A stretch of DNA of 64,000 nt from Streptomyces sp. NBC_01283 (GTDB lineage: Bacteria > Actinomycetota > Actinomycetes > Streptomycetales > Streptomycetaceae): NCBI RefSeq assembly GCF_041435335.1, contig NZ_CP108430.1, positions 8,094,001 through 8,158,000 of the forward strand, given 5' to 3'. Below, one piece after another: positions 52,908 through 62,446 of this stretch (positions are counted from its first letter, which is position 1; every line of letters begins with the position of its first letter). A model generated the notes under the pieces. It saw nothing but the letters and a program-made list of their open reading frames with translations. It was not told the DNA's origin and searched no databases. A program made the position numbers and the translations under genes.

Positions 52908-55796
52908 GTGACCGCAAGCCCGCCACCGCTCCGCGACCCGGAACCGCTGCCCTTCCGTGACCCCGAACTGCCCCTGGACCAGCGCGTGGACGACCTGCTG
53001 TCCCGCCTGACGCCCACCGAACGTGTCGCGCTCCTGCACCAGTTCGCGCCCGCCGTCGAGCGCCTCGGCATCGCCCCGTTCCGCACCGGACAGGAGGCCC
53101 TGCACGGCGTCGCCTGGATGGGCCCCGCCACCGTCTTCCCGCAGGCCGTCGGCCTCGGCGCCACCTGGAACGACGACCTCGTCCGCCGCATCGGCGAGGC
53201 CGTCGCCACCGAGGCCCGCGCCATGCGCGCACGGGACGACCGCGTCGGCCTCAACCTCTGGGCGCCCACGGTCAACCTCCTGCGCCACCCGCTGTGGGGC
53301 AGGAACGAGGAGGGCTACTCGGAGGACCCCCGGCTGACCTCCGCGATCGCCGTCGCGTACACGCGGGGCCTGCGCGGTGACCATCCGGATCACTGGCGCA
53401 CCGCACCCGTGCTCAAGCACTGGCTTGCGCACAACAACGAGACGCACCGGGACACGTCGTCCGCCTCCGTGCGCCCGCGCGTCCTGCACGAGTACGACCT
53501 GCGGGCCTTCCGCGCCGCCGTCGAGGCGGGCGCCGTGGCCGGGGTGATGCCCGCGTACAACCTGGTCAACGGCCGCCCCAACCACCTCTCGCCCTACCTG
53601 CGCGAGCATCTGCGCACCTGGACCGGCCAGGAGCTGCTCGTCTGCTCCGACGCGGGCGCGCCCAGCAACCTCGTGGACTCCGAGAAGTACTTCGACACCC
53701 ATGAGGAGGCCGCCGCGGCGGCGATCGTCGCGGGCGTGGACAGCTTCACCGACCACGGCACGGACGCGAGCATCACTGTCGGACGCATCCAACGCGCCCT
53801 GGACCAAGGTTTGTTGACCGAAGCGGACATCGATACGGCGGCCCGCCGTCACCTGTCCGTCCGCTTCCGGCTCGGCGAGTTCGACCCCGGCCAGGGGCCG
53901 TACGCCGACCCGGCATCGCACGCCTTCGACACCCCCGCGCACCGCGCGCTGGCCCAGGAGGCCGCCGAGCAGGCCGTCGTCCTGCTGAAGAACGACGGCC
54001 TGCTCCCGGTGCCCGAAGGCACCCGGATCGCGGTCGTCGGACTCCTGGCCGACGCGTGCAAGACCGACTGGTACAGCGGCACCCTCATCCACCGCAGCAC
54101 CCCCCTCGACGGACTGCGCGAGCGATTCGGCACCGACCGCGTCACCTTCACCGAAGGCGCGGACCGGGTACGCCTGAAGTGCGCGGCCGGATGGCTCCAG
54201 GTGCCGCACTCCGAGGGCGACGGCCGGGCCCGGGACGCCGAGGTCGCACTGGATCCGGCGCTGCTCGCGGGCCGCACCGACCTGGCACCGTTGACCTGCG
54301 GCCCCGAGCCCGCCGAGTTCGCCCTCGTCGACTGGGGGGACGACACGTGGACGCTGCGTGCCCCCGACGGCCGCTATCTCTCGGTGGCCGACGACGGCTT
54401 CGTGCGCGCGTCGGCCGACCAGCCCGGCGGCTGGGTCGTACAGGAGACGTTCGCGCTGATCGGCCACGGGGACGGGTACCTCATCGAGCACACAGGGACG
54501 GGTGGATACGTCTCTGTCGCCGCCGACGGCGTGAAGGTTGCCGACGAGCCGGAGGTCTTCACCCTCGACGTCCTGGAACGCGGCGAGGACGCCGTGGCCC
54601 GCGCCGCAGCGGAGGCCGACGCAGTGATCGTCGTCGCCGGGAACGACCCCCACATCAACGGCCGCGAGACCGAGGACCGCAGCACGCTCGCCCTGCCGCC
54701 CCACCAGGACCGGCTGTGGCGCGCGGCCCGGGCCGCCAACCCCCGCACCGCCCTGGCCCTGGTCTCCGCCTACCCCTACGCGGTCGCCGACGCCCACGAC
54801 CAGCTTCCCGCGCTGCTGTGGACCGCGCACGGCGGACAGGCCGCAGGCATCGCGCTCGCCCGGGTCGTCGCGGGCGACGTCTCCCCGGCGGGACGCCTCC
54901 CGCAGACCTGGTACACCGCCGACACCGACCTCCCGGACCTGCTCGACTACGACATCATCGGCTCCCGGCAGACCTACCTCTACTTCGACGGCGCCCCCCT
55001 CTACCCCTTCGGGTACGGCCTCGGATACTCCTCCTTCGCGTACGAGGACTTGGTGGCCGCGCGCGACGGGGAACGGCTGCACATCGCATTCACCGTCACC
55101 AACACCGGGCCCGTCGCCGCGGACGAGGTGGCCCAGCTCTACACCCGGGCACCTCGGGACGCCGCAGCGGCCTTCGCCCTGCCGCACCGCCGGCTCGGCG
55201 CGCACCGCCGCGTCCACCTCGCGGCCGGAGAATCCCGCCGCCTGGAGTTCCAACTACCCCTGGCCGACCTCGGATTCTGGGACGTGCGCCACGGCCGCTG
55301 GGCCGTGACACCGGGCGCGTACGAGATTCTTGCCGGGGCCTCCAGCGTCGACATCCGGCTGGCCGCGACCGTCGACGTGGAGGGCGCTCCGATCGCCTCG
55401 AGGCCGGTGCGGAGGGCGGGTCTGGCGGCGACCTGCTATGACGAACAGACCGGAACCGAGATCGTCGACCTCTCCCGGACGACCGGAGACGCCGTGCGCC
55501 CCTTGGACGGCAGCGTCGGTGAACTGCTCTTCCGCGCATGCGACTTCGGTGGCGGCGAACAAGGCGTCCGTGGTGTCTCGGTCGAGGTGGCGGGCGAGGG
55601 CGCCGTCGACCTCATCTCGGGCAGCACCGCCACCACCATCACCGTCCCGGCGACCGGCGGCGTCTACGACTACGCCCCGCACTCCTCCGGCTTCAGCGTC
55701 TCCGGAGTAGGCGATCTGCGCGTGCGGCTGCGCGGGCCCCTGCGGCTCGCACGGCTCACCTTCACCGCCACCGACCGGCCGAAGGAGACCGCATGA
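52908..55796 (+). CDS. GH3 beta-glucosidase-type enzyme with an inserted beta-rich domain
   Basis: A 962-residue intracellular GH3 enzyme. Substrate-site KHW is at 170-172 and nucleophile D248 in VCSDAGAPSN. The second domain (from about 370) holds the conserved HINGRETEDR segment. Between them, about 420-558, sits an extra domain with fascin or trefoil-like strands (DGRYLSVADDGFVR, TGGYVSVAADGVKV). A fibronectin-type domain follows, and the last 120 residues resemble a small beta module. It would split glucose from xyloglucan oligosaccharides after xylose removal. The GTG at 52908 follows AAGGGGA; it overlaps GH31 by ATGA. Confidence 0.9.
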   Translation: MTASPPPLRDPEPLPFRDPELPLDQRVDDLLSRLTPTERVALLHQFAPAVERLGIAPFRTGQEALHGVAWMGPATVFPQAVGLGATWNDDLVRRIGEAVATEARAMRARDDRVGLNLWAPTVNLLRHPLWGRNEEGYSEDPRLTSAIAVAYTRGLRGDHPDHWRTAPVLKHWLAHNNETHRDTSSASVRPRVLHEYDLRAFRAAVEAGAVAGVMPAYNLVNGRPNHLSPYLREHLRTWTGQELLVCSDAGAPSNLVDSEKYFDTHEEAAAAAIVAGVDSFTDHGTDASITVGRIQRALDQGLLTEADIDTAARRHLSVRFRLGEFDPGQGPYADPASHAFDTPAHRALAQEAAEQAVVLLKNDGLLPVPEGTRIAVVGLLADACKTDWYSGTLIHRSTPLDGLRERFGTDRVTFTEGADRVRLKCAAGWLQVPHSEGDGRARDAEVALDPALLAGRTDLAPLTCGPEPAEFALVDWGDDTWTLRAPDGRYLSVADDGFVRASADQPGGWVVQETFALIGHGDGYLIEHTGTGGYVSVAADGVKVADEPEVFTLDVLERGEDAVARAAAEADAVIVVAGNDPHINGRETEDRSTLALPPHQDRLWRAARAANPRTALALVSAYPYAVADAHDQLPALLWTAHGGQAAGIALARVVAGDVSPAGRLPQTWYTADTDLPDLLDYDIIGSRQTYLYFDGAPLYPFGYGLGYSSFAYEDLVAARDGERLHIAFTVTNTGPVAADEVAQLYTRAPRDAAAAFALPHRRLGAHRRVHLAAGESRRLEFQLPLADLGFWDVRHGRWAVTPGAYEILAGASSVDIRLAATVDVEGAPIASRPVRRAGLAATCYDEQTGTEIVDLSRTTGDAVRPLDGSVGELLFRACDFGGGEQGVRGVSVEVAGEGAVDLISGSTATTITVPATGGVYDYAPHSSGFSVSGVGDLRVRLRGPLRLARLTFTATDRPKETA

Positions 55797-58063
55797 AGTT
55801 CACCGACGGCTTCTGGCTGATGCGCGACGGGGTGCGCGCCTCGTACGCGACCGACGTGCGCGAGGTGAGGGAAGGCGAAGGGCGGTTCACCGCATACGCG
55901 GCCGTCCACCGGGTCCGCGAGCGCGGCGACACCCTCAACACCCCACTCATCACCGTCGAATGCTTCTCGCCCGCCGAAGGCGTGATCGGTGTCCGGGCGA
56001 CCCATCACGCGGGAAAGGCCGTCCATGGACCGGAGTTCGGCCTGTACACCACCGAGGGCGTGGGTCGGCTCCACCGCGAGGGCACCGTCACCGAGCTCAC
56101 CAGCGGCCCGCTCACCGTACGTCTGGACAGTGACCAACCCTGGGGCCTCGAATTCGTCGGCGCCGACGGACAGCGGCTGACGGCCGTCGAACGCAGAGGC
56201 ACCGGCTTCGCCACCGCACCCGACGGAAGCCATCACATGATCGGCCAACTCGCCCTCAGCGTAGGGGAGTACATCTACGGCCTCGGTGAACGCTTCACCC
56301 CATACGTCAAGAACGGCCAGAACGTCGAGATCTGGCAGGCCGACGGCGGCACCAGCAGCGAGCAGGCCTACAAGAACATCCCCTTCCACCTCTCCTCGCG
56401 CGGCTACGGCGTCTTCGTCAACCACCCCGGCAAGGTCTCCTACGAGATCGGCTCCGAGTCCGTCGGCCAGGTCCAGTTCAGCGTCGAGGACCAGTCGATC
56501 GAGTACTACGTCATCGCTGGACCCACACCCAAGGACGTCCTGCGCCGCTACACCGCGCTGACCGGCCGCCCCGCGCTGCCGCCCGCCTGGTCCTTCGGCC
56601 TGTGGCTGACGACCTCCTTCTGCACGCCCTACGACGAGGAGACCGTCACGGCCTTCGTCGACGGCATGGCCGAGCGCGACATCCCGCTCGGTGTCTTCCA
56701 CTTCGACTGCTTCTGGATGCGCGAGTACCAGTGGACCGACTTCCGCTGGGACCCGGATGTCTTCCCCGACCCCGAGGGCATGCTGCGCAGACTCCGCGAA
56801 CGCGGCCTGAAGGTGAGCGTGTGGATCAACCCGTACATCGCGCAGAAGTCCGCGCTCTTCGCCGAGGCCGCGGCCGAGGGGTACCTCGTGAGGCGCCCGA
56901 ACGGCGACCTCTGGCAGTGGGACCTCTGGCAGCCCGGCATGGCCCTCGTGGACTTCACGAACCCGGCCGCACGCCAGTGGTACGCGGACCACCTGCGCAC
57001 TCTCCTCGACCAGGGCGTCGACTGCTTCAAGACCGACTTCGGCGAACGTGTCCCCACCGACGTCGTCTGGCACGACGGCTCGGACCCCGAGCGCATGCAC
57101 AACTACTACGCGCAGCTCTACAACAGCACGGTCTTCGAACTCCTGGAGAAGGAACGCGGCCCGGGGGACGCGGTCCTCTTCGCCCGTTCCGCGACGGCCG
57201 GCGGCCAGCAGTTCCCGGTGCACTGGGGCGGCGACTGCTACGCCTCGCTCGGTGCCATGGCCGAGTCGCTGCGCGGCGGCCTCTCCCTCTCGCTCTCCGG
57301 CTTCGGCTTCTGGAGCCACGACATCGGAGGCTTCGAGGGCACCCCGGACCCCGCCGTGTACAAGCGCTGGCTCGCCTTCGGCCTGCTCTCCACGCACAGC
57401 CGCCTGCACGGCAATGTCTCGTACCGGGTGCCGTGGGCGTTCGGCGACGAAGCGGTCGACGTGACCCGGAAGTTCACCCGGCTCAAGCACCGCCTCATGC
57501 CGTATCTGTACGCGGCCGCCGTCGAGGCCCACCGCACGGGCGTCCCCGTCATGCGCCCGATGCTCCTGGACTTCCCCGACGACCCCGCCTGCCGCACCCT
57601 GGACCGCCAGTACATGCTCGGCCCCGACCTCCTGGTGGCCCCTGTCTTCACCGCCGAGGGCGACGTCGAGTTCTACCTGCCCGCAGGCACCTGGACCCAC
57701 CTCCTGACCGGCGAGACCGTCCGGGGCCCGGGATGGCGGCGCGAGACCCACGGCTTCGACAGCCTCCCCCTGTACGTACGCCCCGGCGCTCTGCTCCCCC
57801 TCGGCGCCGACGGCCGGCGCCCCGACGGCGACTGGCTCCAGGACCTCACGATCCTGGTCGCGCCGGGCGCGGAGGACGGCACGGAGGCCACTGTGCCCGA
57901 TCTGGAGGGCCGGCCCGCGGTGGTCTTCCGCGCCGTACGGGAGGGCGCCGGCGTCCGGGTTATCGCGGAGGGGAGCGATCGCGCCTTCACGTTCCGTACG
58001 GTGGCGGATTGGCCGGATCCGAGCGGCAACCCTGCGGCGAGCGGCGGCGACAAGGACATGTAA
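55793..58063 (+). CDS. yicI: GH31 alpha-xylosidase (YicI-like)
   Basis: A 756-residue cytosolic enzyme resembling Escherichia coli YicI, which removes alpha-1,6-xylose from xyloglucan oligosaccharides. Nucleophile Asp is in CFKTDFGERVP and acid/base Asp in FGFWSHDIGGFEG. Also typical are IYGLGERFTP and VFHFDCFWM. No signal peptide. It is the defining intracellular step for xyloglucan use and shares an operon with GH3. A promoter-like block for the following PL3 gene lies inside its last codons. Confidence 0.95.
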   Translation: MKFTDGFWLMRDGVRASYATDVREVREGEGRFTAYAAVHRVRERGDTLNTPLITVECFSPAEGVIGVRATHHAGKAVHGPEFGLYTTEGVGRLHREGTVTELTSGPLTVRLDSDQPWGLEFVGADGQRLTAVERRGTGFATAPDGSHHMIGQLALSVGEYIYGLGERFTPYVKNGQNVEIWQADGGTSSEQAYKNIPFHLSSRGYGVFVNHPGKVSYEIGSESVGQVQFSVEDQSIEYYVIAGPTPKDVLRRYTALTGRPALPPAWSFGLWLTTSFCTPYDEETVTAFVDGMAERDIPLGVFHFDCFWMREYQWTDFRWDPDVFPDPEGMLRRLRERGLKVSVWINPYIAQKSALFAEAAAEGYLVRRPNGDLWQWDLWQPGMALVDFTNPAARQWYADHLRTLLDQGVDCFKTDFGERVPTDVVWHDGSDPERMHNYYAQLYNSTVFELLEKERGPGDAVLFARSATAGGQQFPVHWGGDCYASLGAMAESLRGGLSLSLSGFGFWSHDIGGFEGTPDPAVYKRWLAFGLLSTHSRLHGNVSYRVPWAFGDEAVDVTRKFTRLKHRLMPYLYAAAVEAHRTGVPVMRPMLLDFPDDPACRTLDRQYMLGPDLLVAPVFTAEGDVEFYLPAGTWTHLLTGETVRGPGWRRETHGFDSLPLYVRPGALLPLGADGRRPDGDWLQDLTILVAPGAEDGTEATVPDLEGRPAVVFRAVREGAGVRVIAEGSDRAFTFRTVADWPDPSGNPAASGGDKDM
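58025..58051 (+). promoter_or_regulatory. Putative ECF-sigma promoter of second PL3 gene
   Basis: GGCAACC (58025-58031), 16 bases, CGAC (58048-58051), inside the 3' end of GH31 and 45 bases before the PL3 start. Spacing and distance to the gene equal those at the first PL3. The shared block is shorter than between PL11 and the first PL3, and coding constraint could mimic it. Confidence 0.4.
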
Positions 58064-58095
58064 GCCGTTCACCACCGAAGGAATGATTCGGGAAC

Positions 58096-58926
58096 ATGAC
58101 CCCACGAGCGAACAAGCGCATCCGTCATCGCCGAGGCCTCACCAAGCGCCGTGCCGTCATAGGCGGCGTCGCCGCGCTCGGCATGACCGGCGCCGCCCTC
58201 CTCACCAGCACGATGATGTCGACCGCGGGCGCGGCCGGCGCCTGGCCCCAGGCGAAGGGCGAGAAGCCGACGTCGAAGACCATCGAGGTGTCCGGCACCT
58301 ACGACGGTGGTCTCAAGAGCCACTACGGCACCGGAGACCTGGGCGGCGACGGCCAGGACGAGGGCCAGGACCCGATCTTCAAGCTGAAGGACGGTGCGGT
58401 CCTGAAGAACGTCATCCTCGGCTCCCCGGCCGCGGACGGAGTCCACTGCCAGGGCAGCTGCACGCTGCAGAACGTGTGGTGGGAGGACGTCGGCGAGGAC
58501 GCGGCCACCTTCAAGGGAACGTCGGCGGGCTCGACCTACACCGTCTACGGCGGCGGCGCGAAGAAGGCCGACGACAAGGTCTTCCAGTTCAACGGTGCGG
58601 GAAAGCTCGTCGTCACGAAGTTCCAGGTCTCCGACTTCGGGAAGCTGGTGCGCGCCTGCGGCAACTGCTCCAAGCAGTACCAGCGGAACATCATCGTCAA
58701 TGACGTCGACATCACCGCCCCCGGCAAGTCGATCGTCGGCATCAACACCAACTACGGCGACACGGCCGCGCTGCGCAACATCCGCATCCACGGCGACAGC
58801 AACAAGAAGATCGCCACCTGCGACCGCTTCACCGGCAACAACACCGGCGCCGAGCCGCCCAAGACGGGCTCGGGCCCCGACGGCAAGTACTGCAAGTTCA
58901 CGGCTGCGGACATCAGCTACAAGTAA
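58096..58926 (+). CDS. Secreted PL3 pectate lyase, second copy
   Basis: A 276-residue exported PL3 enzyme, closely similar to the one at 24555 over its whole length (for example EVSGTYDGGL, QNVWWEDVGEDAATFKGTS, INTNYGD). A basic signal peptide RHRRGLTKRRAV ends near TAGA (about 49). Conserved Cys pairs are kept (CQGSC, CGNC). It comes 32 bases after GH31, so it could be read through from the xyloglucan promoter as well as from its own. Confidence 0.95.
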   Translation: MTPRANKRIRHRRGLTKRRAVIGGVAALGMTGAALLTSTMMSTAGAAGAWPQAKGEKPTSKTIEVSGTYDGGLKSHYGTGDLGGDGQDEGQDPIFKLKDGAVLKNVILGSPAADGVHCQGSCTLQNVWWEDVGEDAATFKGTSAGSTYTVYGGGAKKADDKVFQFNGAGKLVVTKFQVSDFGKLVRACGNCSKQYQRNIIVNDVDITAPGKSIVGINTNYGDTAALRNIRIHGDSNKKIATCDRFTGNNTGAEPPKTGSGPDGKYCKFTAADISYK

Positions 58927-58930
58927 CGGC

Positions 58931-58979
58931 ACACAGCAGTGCGGCACGACCCCCCACGGGCCGTGCCGCACTGCTGTGT
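58931..58979. terminator. Strong bidirectional hairpin after second PL3
   Basis: An 18-bp perfect stem (ACACAGCAGTGCGGCACG with its complement) around a 13-base loop. It lies between convergent PL3 and GH43. Confidence 0.9.
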
Positions 58980-58986
58980 CAGTCGC

Positions 58987-60021
58987 TCACGTGCCGAGCA
59001 GCCGGTCGTACTCGGCCTGGGTCACCGGCAGGACCGTGCCGTGCCGGGCGCCCGCGGGCAGGCCGGCGTTCTTCGTCTCGGTCCACTTGCCCGACGCGAG
59101 GTCCGTCGTCTCGAAGAGGACGTAGCCGCGCCCGCCGAACTCGTCGATGAGCATGTACCACTTGTCCCCGGTGTTGGACCTGAAGACCGCCGGCCCCTCG
59201 CCCCGGTCGATCACGCCCTTGCCGATGCAGTCGCCCACGAAGTCGTACGACGTGTCCGTCAGGCTCCTGGACCTCTCCGCGGTGATGAACTTCGAGCAGG
59301 GGGTGCCGGAGGCTGGGTCCCGCTCGTCCTTGGTGAAGCGGTAGTAGTCCCGCCCGTCCTTGACCACCGTGGAGTCGATCACCGAATAGCCCGGGTCGTT
59401 CCACACCTTGGGCTTGCCGAAGGTGCGGAAGTCCTTCGTCGTCGCGTACAGCATCTTGTTGTACGTCGATCCCGTGTGGTCCGGGTCGTCGGCGCCGTAG
59501 ACCTTCGAGGCCCAGAAGACGACGTACGCCTTCAGCCTCTCGTCGTAATAGGCCTCCGGGGCCCAGGTGTTGCCCGCCGTGTCCGGGGCGGCCTTCACCA
59601 GGCGCTGGTCGGTCCAGTGGACCAGGTCGGTGGACTCCCACACCATGATGGACTTGCTGCCGGTGCGCTGCACCTGGTCCCAGCTGCCGCCACTGCCGCC
59701 GTACATCCGCAGGTCAGTGGCGATCTGATAGAACTTGTCGCCCTTCGGGGAGCGGATGATGAACGGATCGCGCAGCCCCTTCGTGCCGAGCTGCGAGGTC
59801 AGGACGGGCTTGCCGCCGTTCAGCTCCTGGTACCGCGTGGGGTCGTTGCCGCGGCTGAGGGCCATACGGATCTGCTCGCCGTCCGCGGTGCCCTCGCCGG
59901 TGAAGTAACTGAACAGATAGCCCGCGTACTTCTGCTTGGCATGGGTTGGCCCTGCGTGCGCGGGTGTTGCGAGCAGACCGACCATCAGGGCAAGGAGCGG
60001 GATCAGAATCCTGGTGCGCAC
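58987..60021 (-). CDS. Secreted GH43-family arabinosidase-like enzyme
   Basis: A 344-residue exported five-bladed propeller. A signal peptide ends at AHA (about 23). Catalytic acid candidates are GLRDPFII (Asp), SVIDSTVV (Asp) and GEGPAVFRS (Glu). It has no CBM. The subfamily is not resolved; arabinan or arabinogalactan side chains are the likely target. It follows the epimerase gene by three bases and is the last gene of the MmsAB-type operon. Confidence 0.82.
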   Translation of the reverse strand: MRTRILIPLLALMVGLLATPAHAGPTHAKQKYAGYLFSYFTGEGTADGEQIRMALSRGNDPTRYQELNGGKPVLTSQLGTKGLRDPFIIRSPKGDKFYQIATDLRMYGGSGGSWDQVQRTGSKSIMVWESTDLVHWTDQRLVKAAPDTAGNTWAPEAYYDERLKAYVVFWASKVYGADDPDHTGSTYNKMLYATTKDFRTFGKPKVWNDPGYSVIDSTVVKDGRDYYRFTKDERDPASGTPCSKFITAERSRSLTDTSYDFVGDCIGKGVIDRGEGPAVFRSNTGDKWYMLIDEFGGRGYVLFETTDLASGKWTETKNAGLPAGARHGTVLPVTQAEYDRLLGT

Positions 60022-60024
60022 GGC

Positions 60025-61173
60025 TCAGCGCGCCGAGAAGCTGTGCACCGTGCTGGACCGGTATGTCTCGCCGGGCCGCAGCACCGTCGAGGGGAACTTC
60101 GGCTGGTTGGGGGAGTCCGGGAAGTGCTGGGTCTCCAGGCAGAGACCGTCGCTCTGCCGGTAGGTGCGCCCCGAGGGCCCGGTGAGGGTTCCGTCCAGGA
60201 AGTTCCCCGAGTAGAACTGCACGCCCGGCTCGGTCGAGGCGATCTTCAGGGTGCGCCCCGACTCCGGGTCCCGCAGCGTCGCGAAGTGCTCCGGGCGCTT
60301 CGTGATGCCCTTGTCCAGGACCCAGTTGTGGTCGAAGCCCTTGGCGGTCACCAGCTGCTCGTGCGAGACCCGGATGTCCTCGCCGACCGTCTTCGCGCGC
60401 CGGAAGTCGAAGGGCGTGCCCGCCACCTTCGCCAGTTCACCCGTCGGGATGAGACCGGCGTCGGTAGGGGTGAACCGGGCTGCGGCCAGGGCCAGTTCAT
60501 GGCCGAGGATGTCGCCGCTGCCCTCGCCCGCGAGGTTGTAGTACGTGTGGTTCGTCAGGTTCACCACGGTGGCCTTGTCCGTGGTCGCCTTGTAGTCGAT
60601 GCGCCAGTCGCCGCGCGCGGTGAGCGTGTACGTCACGGTCACCCGCAGCGTTCCGGGGTAGCCCATCTCGCCGTCGACGCTCGTGTAGTGCAGACGCAGG
60701 CCGACGCCGGTCGAGTCCGTGAACGGCTCGACGTCCCACACGCGTGTGTTGAAGCCCTTGGCCCCGCCGTGCAGGCTGTTCTCGCCGTCGTTCACGGACA
60801 GCTGGTGGGTTGTGCCGTCCAGGGTGAAGCGGCCCTTGGCGATGCGGTTGCCGTAGCGGCCGATGAGGGCGCCGAAGAACGTCGTCCCGGCGACGTAGGC
60901 CTCGATGGTGTCGTAGCCGAGGGAGACGTTGGTGTACCGGCCGTGCCGGTCCGGGAGTTCCAGGGACTGCACGATGCCGCCGTACGAAAGCACCTTCATG
61001 CGGGTGCCGCCGTTGGCGAGGGACCAGCGGTACACCTTGGTGCCGTCGGCCAGCTTGCCGAAGAGCTCCTTGGTGGGTGTGCGGCCCGCCGAGGCGTACG
61101 AGGTGCCCGCGACGCCGGCGGTGAGTCCGACGGCGGCGGCCGATGCCAGGACGGTGCGTCTGCTCGTTTCCAT
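60025..61173 (-). CDS. galM: Secreted aldose 1-epimerase
   Basis: A 382-residue galactose mutarotase-like enzyme that interconverts alpha and beta anomers. Conserved features are GRYGNRIAKGRF, NDGENSLHGG, NLTNHTYYNLAG (catalytic His) and LCLETQHFPDSPN (catalytic Glu). A Tat-like signal TSRRTVLASAAAVGL precedes it, so it acts outside the cell, where it would speed release and uptake of arabinose or galactose. It lies between the permease and GH43 in one operon. Confidence 0.93.
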   Translation of the reverse strand: METSRRTVLASAAAVGLTAGVAGTSYASAGRTPTKELFGKLADGTKVYRWSLANGGTRMKVLSYGGIVQSLELPDRHGRYTNVSLGYDTIEAYVAGTTFFGALIGRYGNRIAKGRFTLDGTTHQLSVNDGENSLHGGAKGFNTRVWDVEPFTDSTGVGLRLHYTSVDGEMGYPGTLRVTVTYTLTARGDWRIDYKATTDKATVVNLTNHTYYNLAGEGSGDILGHELALAAARFTPTDAGLIPTGELAKVAGTPFDFRRAKTVGEDIRVSHEQLVTAKGFDHNWVLDKGITKRPEHFATLRDPESGRTLKIASTEPGVQFYSGNFLDGTLTGPSGRTYRQSDGLCLETQHFPDSPNQPKFPSTVLRPGETYRSSTVHSFSAR

Positions 61174-61206
61174 GTACGGCTCCAGACAGATGAGTTGGGG
61201 AGAGGA

Positions 61207-62436
61207 CTAGCGACCGACCTTGCGCTTGTTCCAGACGTCGAAACCGACGGCGGCGAGCAGCACCAGGCCCTTGATGACCTGCTGGTAGTCGGTGCCGATG
61301 TTGACCAGGGACATGCCGTTGTTGAGGACGCCGAGCACCAGGCCGCCGATCACGGCGCCCATCACCGTGCCCACGCCGCCGCTCATCGACGCGCCGCCGA
61401 TGAACGAGGCGGCGATCGCCTCCAGTTCGAAGTTCAGACCCGCCTGCGGGGTGCCCGCGTTCAGCCGTGCCGCGTACACACAGCCCGCGAGCGCGGCGAG
61501 CACGCCCATGTTCACGAAGATCAGGAAGGTGACGCGCTTGTCCTTGACGCCGGACAGCTTCGCCGCCGCCTTGTTGCCGCCGAGGGCGTAGATGTGGCGG
61601 CCGACGACCGCGTTGCGCATCACATAGCCGAGGGCGATGAGCAGGCCGCACATGATGAGCAGCACGACAGGTACGCCGTGGAAGCTCGCGAGGGTCAGCG
61701 TGAAGGCGATGACGGCGGCGGAGATCGCTACCAGCTTGGCCACCCACAGGCCCGTCGGTGTCACGTCGAGGTCGTAGGCAAGCTGCTGCTTGCGGCTGCG
61801 CCACTCACGGAAGAGCAGGAACGCGACCGTCACGAGGCCCAGCACAAGGGTCGGGTTGTGGTACTGCGTGTACGGGCCCATCTCGGGGATGAACCCCTTG
61901 GCGATGTTCTGGAAGCCCTCGGGGAACGGTGAGAGCGACTGGCCCTCCAGGACGATCTGCGTGAGACCGCGGAAGAGCAGCATGCCGGCCAGGGTCACGA
62001 TGAACGACGGAATGCCGACGTAGGCGATGAAGAAGCCCTGCCACGCTCCCGCGACCGCGCCGATGAGGAGAGAAAGGACGAGTGCGAGCACCCAGGGCAT
62101 GTCGTGTTTGACCATCATCACCGCCGACATGGCGCCGACGAAGGCGACCAGTGAGCCGACGGACAGGTCGATGTGCCCGGCGATGATGACGATCATCATG
62201 CCGATGGCCAGGATGAGGATGTAGCCGTTCTGCTGGATCAGGTTGGAGACGTTGTTCGGCAGCAGCAGCGTGCCATCGGTCCAGATCTGGAACAGGACGA
62301 CGATGAAGGCCAGAGCGACGAGCATGCCGTACTGGCGCATGTTGGAGCGCACGCTCTGCATCAGCAGAGCTCCCGTGGACTCCTTGGCGGGCGGCGTGGA
62401 CGAGGTGTCACGTGGCGGCGTGGTCGTGGTGGTCAT
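61207..62436 (-). CDS. mmsB: Monosaccharide ABC permease (MmsB/GguB type)
   Basis: A 409-residue permease with about ten to twelve helices of the CUT2 (ribose/arabinose/galactose) class. It has the family stretch GHIDLSVGSLVAFVGA and a typical cytoplasmic loop GGNKAAAKLSG. Starts at ATG 62436, ten bases after the ATPase gene. Substrate is probably L-arabinose or D-galactose by context. Confidence 0.9.
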   Translation of the reverse strand: MTTTTTPPRDTSSTPPAKESTGALLMQSVRSNMRQYGMLVALAFIVVLFQIWTDGTLLLPNNVSNLIQQNGYILILAIGMMIVIIAGHIDLSVGSLVAFVGAMSAVMMVKHDMPWVLALVLSLLIGAVAGAWQGFFIAYVGIPSFIVTLAGMLLFRGLTQIVLEGQSLSPFPEGFQNIAKGFIPEMGPYTQYHNPTLVLGLVTVAFLLFREWRSRKQQLAYDLDVTPTGLWVAKLVAISAAVIAFTLTLASFHGVPVVLLIMCGLLIALGYVMRNAVVGRHIYALGGNKAAAKLSGVKDKRVTFLIFVNMGVLAALAGCVYAARLNAGTPQAGLNFELEAIAASFIGGASMSGGVGTVMGAVIGGLVLGVLNNGMSLVNIGTDYQQVIKGLVLLAAVGFDVWNKRKVGR

Positions 62437-62446
62437 GACGGATGCC

